Made by a program: the position numbers and the translations under genes. The notes beneath the pieces are model-generated. The model ran no database searches, had not been told where the DNA came from, and saw only the letters and a program-made list of their open reading frames with translations. A DNA stretch of 8,278 bases from Hellea sp964472905. GTDB taxonomy: Bacteria; Pseudomonadota; Alphaproteobacteria; Caulobacterales; Maricaulaceae. Positions 4,374 to 8,278 of this stretch are shown one piece after another. The DNA lies in NCBI GenBank assembly GCA_964472905.1, contig CAYYMI010000085.1, positions 1-8,278 on the forward strand, read 5' to 3'. Within the stretch, counting starts at the first letter, position 1. Every line of letters starts with the position of its first letter.

Positions 4374-5855
4374 GTGAGCAAGAGTGATCATATTGTGTCT
4401 GAAGCGAACATGATCACACCAGACCTCTATACTGGAGAGCCACCCTTACAAAGCGCGCACAACACTTGGGCCCGCGTCCGAAATGACCTTGCTTATGCCC
4501 TAGGCGCAAATGTTCATAGATCATGGACAGGACGGTTAAGAGTATCCTCGGCCACAGAGAGAATTGTCACACTGAGTGCACCCACTCGGTTTATAGCTTC
4601 TAAGATCGAAACCCAATATGCCGAGACTGTTCGGCGTCTCTGGAAAAAACATGATATGGTTGCCCCGCCGCGTGATATTATGTTCTCAGCCGCTGCTGGC
4701 GCGCCAATTGCGCCGCCTAAACCAAATACAAGAAAGTTTAACACGCCAAGTTCCACCAGTGTTGAACCCCTTCAAAAACAAACTTTGACGTCAAAAGCCC
4801 TTAAAAACACTGAAAGCCCGAGAGATCGCTTCACATTTGACAATTTCGTCGTCGGCGCCTCGAATGAACTCGCCTTTGCTGTTGCCAGACAAATTGCAAG
4901 CTGCCGCGCCGCTCAGTATAATCCCATTGTACTTCATGGTAGCAATGGCATGGGAAAGACCCATCTTCTTTATGCAATTGAACATGCCGTCAAACAAACC
5001 GATCCGACACACCGCGTTAAACTTATTAGCTCAGAAGACTTTGTCAGCGCTTTTGTCAGCTCTGTTCGCGGGTCTGGCCGCGAAGCTATTGATGCCTTTA
5101 AATCTTCACTACGTGATGTTGACCTCTTAATCATCGATGATGCACACTTCATTGCCGATAAACCGGGATCACAAGAAGAGCTATTACACACTCTAGTCTC
5201 CTTGGTTGACCAAGGACGACAAATTTTAGTCGCCTCAGACCGTCACCCTGATAAAATCGAGAAAGCCTCAGAGCGCTTGAAATCCTACCTATCATCAGGA
5301 CTGGTGTGCAAGATCGGCGCAGCGGATTATGAATTAAGACTGAGAATTTTAGACCGATTGATTGCGCGACGCAGAGCCAATGGCAATGCCACTCTTGCCA
5401 TCCCTCAAAATGCAAGAGATCATTTAGCGGCCCGCATGAACGCAACGCCGCGTGATCTTGAGGGTGCGTTTAATCAAATCGTCGCTCAAAGTGAATTTTT
5501 AGGAACGCCAATATCATTAGAAACCGTCCAAGAAACCTTGTCTGACTCGCGCTATACGGCGGGGCAGAGATTAACTGTTGACCGGATTCAACGCGCCGTT
5601 TGTGACGAGTTTCGCTTAAGCCTGACAGACATGGTCTCCAAGAGACGGGCCAGGGCAGTTGCACGGCCGCGCCAAGTTGCCATGTATTTGTCAAAAAAAA
5701 TGACCAAACGCTCTTTGCCAGACATTGGACGACGATTTGGAGGCAGAGACCACACAACTGTTATGCATGCCGTAAAACGCATTGACGCTCTTCGCCTAGA
5801 AGATGCAGCCTTTAATACACAAATCGAGACTGTCGAAGCCGCCCTGAAGGGTTAA
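4374..5855 (+). CDS. dnaA: Chromosomal replication initiator protein DnaA
   Basis: DnaA binds DnaA boxes, opens the origin as an ATP-bound filament and loads the helicase. From GTG 4374 the protein has 493 residues. Domain I is at about 25-95, followed by a Pro/Ser-rich linker (about 98-150). The AAA+ domain III has Walker A GSNGMGKT (189-196), Walker B LLIIDDAHF (251-259), sensor I in VASDRHP and a sensor II arginine in TPRDLEG (Arg360). The domain IV DNA-binding helices include ARPRQVAMYLSKK and the signature GGRDHTTVMHA (456-466). Oddity: the box VII segment reads ERLKSYLSSGL, with Tyr305 where E. coli has the arginine finger Arg285; Arg281 is kept as Arg301. ATG 4410 is the main alternative start. 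Expression is likely controlled through the GANTC sites and structured leader upstream. Confidence 0.97.
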   Translation: MSKSDHIVSEANMITPDLYTGEPPLQSAHNTWARVRNDLAYALGANVHRSWTGRLRVSSATERIVTLSAPTRFIASKIETQYAETVRRLWKKHDMVAPPRDIMFSAAAGAPIAPPKPNTRKFNTPSSTSVEPLQKQTLTSKALKNTESPRDRFTFDNFVVGASNELAFAVARQIASCRAAQYNPIVLHGSNGMGKTHLLYAIEHAVKQTDPTHRVKLISSEDFVSAFVSSVRGSGREAIDAFKSSLRDVDLLIIDDAHFIADKPGSQEELLHTLVSLVDQGRQILVASDRHPDKIEKASERLKSYLSSGLVCKIGAADYELRLRILDRLIARRRANGNATLAIPQNARDHLAARMNATPRDLEGAFNQIVAQSEFLGTPISLETVQETLSDSRYTAGQRLTVDRIQRAVCDEFRLSLTDMVSKRRARAVARPRQVAMYLSKKMTKRSLPDIGRRFGGRDHTTVMHAVKRIDALRLEDAAFNTQIETVEAALKG

Positions 5856-5874
5856 GGACTGTCAACTTATCCCC

Positions 5875-5902
5875 TTGGCAAATTCCCCTTTTAGGCTATG
5901 TT
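5875..5902 (+). promoter_or_regulatory. Candidate dnaN promoter
   Basis: TTGGCA at 5875-5880 (5/6) and TATGTT at 5897-5902 (4/6, preceded by GC) are 16 bases apart in the 107-base gap between dnaA and dnaN. A 7/9 DnaA-box-like sequence, TTATCCCCT (5867-5875), overlaps the -35; it is too weak to annotate separately. Confidence 0.4.
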
Positions 5903-5917
5903 GCTCGCTTAATTCGG

Positions 5918-5934
5918 CTCTTCCTTGCGAAGAG
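5918..5934 (+). promoter_or_regulatory. Short stem-loop in the dnaN leader
   Basis: CTCTTC (5918-5923) pairs with GAAGAG (5929-5934) around a five-base loop. No T-run follows, so it is not an intrinsic terminator. It would lie in the 5' leader of an mRNA started at the 5875-5902 promoter, 28 bases before the dnaN ATG. Role unknown. Confidence 0.35.
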
Positions 5935-5962
5935 TATTCAAACACACACGCTAGGCTGACTG

Positions 5963-7066
5963 ATGAAATTATCAATTGAACGCGCCGCGCTATTAAAAGC
6001 GCTGGGACATGTGCAAAATGTTGTGGAGCGCCGCAATACGATCCCTATTTTATCAAATGTTCTCATGAGCGCTGAAAATGGAAAAGTCTCTCTCGTAGCC
6101 ACAGATCTCGATATTGAAATTTCTGAAGATACAGATGCAGATGTCGGCGCGCCGGGACAAATTACGGCGCCAGCTCACACCCTTTATGATATTGCGCGAA
6201 AATTACCCGATGGGGCTCAAGTCTCCCTGCAAATCAATTCAGAAGACCGCCTTGATGTCGATGCAGGCAGATCGCATTTTACGCTCCCTTTATTGCCTTC
6301 AGGCGATTTTCCTAAAATGACAGCAGATGGCTTTACCCATAATTTTGCCATGAAAGCTGAGGCGCTTCGCAGGATTATTGACAAAACACGCTTTGCCATT
6401 TCAACCGAAGAAACGCGATATTATCTTAATGGCATATATGTCCACGCGCATGATGGATTACTGCGCGCCGTGGCAACCGATGGGCACCGACTGGCTTTGG
6501 CAGAGATGGAGCTTCCGGCAGGCGCTGAAGGATTACCTGGCGTTATCATCCCACGTAAGACTGTCGCCGAAATTCGCCGACTCATTGATGGAGGCACAGG
6601 GAACGTTGAGCTGTCAGTCTCAGAAGCCAAAATCCGCTTTCATTATGGATCCGCCGTTCTGACATCTAAATTAATTGATGGGACGTTCCCAGATTATGAA
6701 CGTGTCATTCCTAAAGGAAATGAAAAAGAACTGACGATTGATAATAAAGTATTTGCTAACGCCGTAGATCGCGTGGCAACAATTTCTGCGGAAAAATCCC
6801 GGAGTATTAAAATTGCCCTCTCACAAGATAATCTCGCTTTGACAGTTAATAATCCAGAAAGCGGAAATGCCCATGAAGAGTTAATGGTTGATTATAGTGC
6901 TGATCCTTTGGAAATCGGATTTAACGCCAAATATCTTTTAGATGTTGCCGGGCAAATTGAAGGACGGGACGCAACTTTTTTCTTAGATAGCCCTGCTTCG
7001 CCTGCACTGGTCAAAGATTCAGAAGATCAATCTGCTTTATTCGTGTTGATGCCGCTTCGCGTTTAA
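5963..7066 (+). CDS. dnaN: DNA polymerase III beta subunit (sliding clamp)
   Basis: The clamp is a ring-shaped homodimer that tethers polymerase III and many repair proteins to DNA, and serves in regulated inactivation of DnaA. At 367 residues it matches the family (E. coli 366). Recognisable segments are MKLSIERAALLKAL with RNTIPILSNVL at the N-terminus, TRYYLNGI (151-158), ATDGHRLALAE (171-181), SKLIDGTFPDYERVIP (235-250), GFNAKYLLD (319-327) and the conserved end LFVLMPLRV. All three clamp folds are represented and there is no frame break. The Shine-Dalgarno sequence is weak (TAGG at 5952-5955). It probably has its own promoter after dnaA and continues into recF, 36 bases downstream. Confidence 0.98.
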   Translation: MKLSIERAALLKALGHVQNVVERRNTIPILSNVLMSAENGKVSLVATDLDIEISEDTDADVGAPGQITAPAHTLYDIARKLPDGAQVSLQINSEDRLDVDAGRSHFTLPLLPSGDFPKMTADGFTHNFAMKAEALRRIIDKTRFAISTEETRYYLNGIYVHAHDGLLRAVATDGHRLALAEMELPAGAEGLPGVIIPRKTVAEIRRLIDGGTGNVELSVSEAKIRFHYGSAVLTSKLIDGTFPDYERVIPKGNEKELTIDNKVFANAVDRVATISAEKSRSIKIALSQDNLALTVNNPESGNAHEELMVDYSADPLEIGFNAKYLLDVAGQIEGRDATFFLDSPASPALVKDSEDQSALFVLMPLRV

Positions 7067-7102
7067 CTCGCGAGGCCTGCCGCGCGAAACTGAAAGGCGG
7101 AC

Positions 7103-8218
7103 ATGGCTTACATCTCAAGTCTCCGTCTGACTGATTTTCGTTCCTATGCCAATTTAGATGTTACTTTAACAGGGCAGCCTGTTGTTCTTTACGGCGCAAA
7201 TGGCGCTGGAAAAACAAATCTCATGGAGGCCATTTCCTTCCTATCGCCAGGGCGAGGCCTTCGGCGGGCCAAAATGGAAGATTTAGCGCGTAAAGAAAAT
7301 GATCATATAATGCCTGCATGGGGCATAAATGCCGTCATAGATGATCTTAAGATCTCTGTCGGGCAAGTCCCTGAGCACCCTAAACGCCGGGTCATGAAGT
7401 TAAATGGAAAAAACGCAACAGGCGCGCAACTCGGGGACGTGCTGACACTAATGTGGCTGACCCCTGCTCAAGACCGGTTATTCACAGGCCCTGCCTCCGA
7501 CCGCCGCAAATTTATCGATCGATTTTCTCTTATTCATTCCCCTACACATGGCCTTTCAAGCCTACGCTATGAAAAAGCGCGCGCGGAACGAAACCGGCTT
7601 TTATCAGACGGGATTACCGATATTGGCTGGTATGAAGCATTAGAAACAGACATGGGCACATATGGCGCTAAAGTGGCTCAAGCCCGAGCTTATACGATCT
7701 CACGCTTGGTTGATGAAATTGAGCGCCGCGACCAAGAAAAATCAGATGACGTTTTTCCAAAATCAAATATCACTTTGGAAGGAGAGGCTGAAGAATTATT
7801 CCAAAGCGGACTTCCTTTTGATGATGTTGAACATTTTATCCGCGAAGACCTCGCCTCCAATAGAACCTTAGACCAACGCGCAGGGCGAACGTTACGCGGC
7901 GTGCATAGATCAGATTTGCGTGTCCGACACGATGCTAAAAACATGGCCGCTGAAGACTGCTCTACAGGGGAACAAAAAGCTCTCCTTCTGGGCCTCACGC
8001 TGGCCCATGCCAGAGCCCAAGCCAAAATGAAGCCCATTTTACTATTAGACGAAATGGCAGCACATCTTGATATTGACCGAAGGGCGGCATTAATTGAAGA
8101 ATTAATCGCCTTAGGAACCCAGCTCTTTATGACAGGCACAGATGCATCACTCTTTGAAGCTTTTGAAGGCCGCGCACAATGTTTTGAAGTTGGTAATGGT
8201 ACTTTGAAGGCCAAATAG
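7103..8218 (+). CDS. recF: DNA replication and repair protein RecF
   Basis: RecF is an SMC/ABC-like ATPase that, with RecO and RecR, loads RecA at single-strand gaps bound by SSB. The 371-residue protein has Walker A GANGAGKT (31-38), followed by NLMEAISFLSPGRGLR. The family segment PAQDRLFTGPASDRRKFIDR is at 121-140. Near the C-terminus are the ABC signature STGEQKALLLGL (287-298) and Walker B with D-loop PILLLDEMAAHLD (311-323, Asp316/Glu317). Length is typical. ATG 7103 has AAAGGCGG at 7093-7100. It lies 36 bases after dnaN and is likely co-transcribed with it. gyrB, the usual next gene in many bacteria, is not visible in the remaining 60 bases. Confidence 0.97.
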   Translation: MAYISSLRLTDFRSYANLDVTLTGQPVVLYGANGAGKTNLMEAISFLSPGRGLRRAKMEDLARKENDHIMPAWGINAVIDDLKISVGQVPEHPKRRVMKLNGKNATGAQLGDVLTLMWLTPAQDRLFTGPASDRRKFIDRFSLIHSPTHGLSSLRYEKARAERNRLLSDGITDIGWYEALETDMGTYGAKVAQARAYTISRLVDEIERRDQEKSDDVFPKSNITLEGEAEELFQSGLPFDDVEHFIREDLASNRTLDQRAGRTLRGVHRSDLRVRHDAKNMAAEDCSTGEQKALLLGLTLAHARAQAKMKPILLLDEMAAHLDIDRRAALIEELIALGTQLFMTGTDASLFEAFEGRAQCFEVGNGTLKAK

Positions 8219-8261
8219 GTTTCTAAAATAAAAGTGCCTCGTTATCCGAAGATAACGAGGC
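8219..8261 (-). terminator. Intrinsic terminator, best read on the minus strand
   Basis: GCCTCGTTATC (8236-8246) and GATAACGAGGC (8251-8261) form a perfect 11-bp stem. Read on the minus strand the loop is UUCG closed by C-G, an exceptionally stable tetraloop, and the stem is followed after two bases by a T-rich tail (TTTTATTTT, the complement of 8225-8233). On the plus strand no T-run follows. It therefore looks like the terminator of a convergent minus-strand gene beyond 8278; it may also help end recF transcripts. Confidence 0.7.
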
Positions 8262-8278
8262 GACGATACCGAAACGGG

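Noticed and set aside
7068..7087. Inverted repeat TCGCG/CGCGA between dnaN and recF as a terminator
   Set aside because: Only 5 bp with a ten-base loop and no T-run; the gap is short and recF likely shares the transcript.
7690..8214. Minus-strand open frame of 174 codons inside recF
   Set aside because: Antisense to the conserved recF ATPase motifs, serine-rich low-complexity translation, no start signal.
1..8278. CRISPR arrays, tRNA or rRNA genes, insertion sequences, prophage or defence genes
   Set aside because: None seen: no spaced direct repeats, cloverleaf-like sequences, transposase motifs or unfamiliar gene cassettes. All supported coding regions are conserved housekeeping genes.

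Overview
The window is an ordinary-looking, gene-dense piece of alphaproteobacterial chromosome. All eight confident genes are intact and on the + strand: hrcA, grpE, mutM, an enoyl-CoA hydratase gene, rpsT, dnaA, dnaN and recF. The protein sequences, the block mutM-enoyl-CoA hydratase-rpsT-dnaA, TTGACG-type -35 boxes and scarcity of GANTC sites (the CcrM methylation sequence) point to Alphaproteobacteria. A stalked or prosthecate lineage (Caulobacterales/Hyphomonadales/Maricaulales) seems most likely; this placement is inference.

Positions 1-1822 hold a heat-shock operon. A sigma-32-like promoter lies just before hrcA (CIRCE repressor), which is followed after 17 bases by grpE (DnaK nucleotide-exchange factor). 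The 80-base gap to mutM carries three perfect stem-loops in a row. Positions 1903-3584 hold mutM (8-oxoguanine DNA glycosylase, GTG start) and a housekeeping-type enoyl-CoA hydratase. Positions 3600-4007 are a self-contained rpsT unit with a clear promoter and a strong intrinsic terminator.

Positions 4008-4373 form a long gene-free control region before dnaA. It holds a near-consensus DnaA box, a 33-base A/T tract, an 18-base palindrome, a TTGACG promoter, three GANTC sites and an inferred leader of about 150 bases with two stem-loops. This is the most information-rich non-coding part of the window. dnaA, dnaN and recF follow; dnaN has its own candidate promoter, and recF follows dnaN closely. 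The window ends in a stem-loop that is U-tailed only on the minus strand, suggesting a convergent gene to the right.

Functionally the window groups protein quality control (HrcA, GrpE), oxidative DNA repair (MutM), lipid catabolism (enoyl-CoA hydratase), translation (S20) and the replication module (DnaA initiator, beta clamp, RecF). I did not find a new defence, mobile or biosynthetic system. The points most worth checking are the clustering of GANTC sites before dnaA, the structured dnaA leader, a tyrosine at the usual arginine-finger position of DnaA, and the triple hairpin between grpE and mutM.
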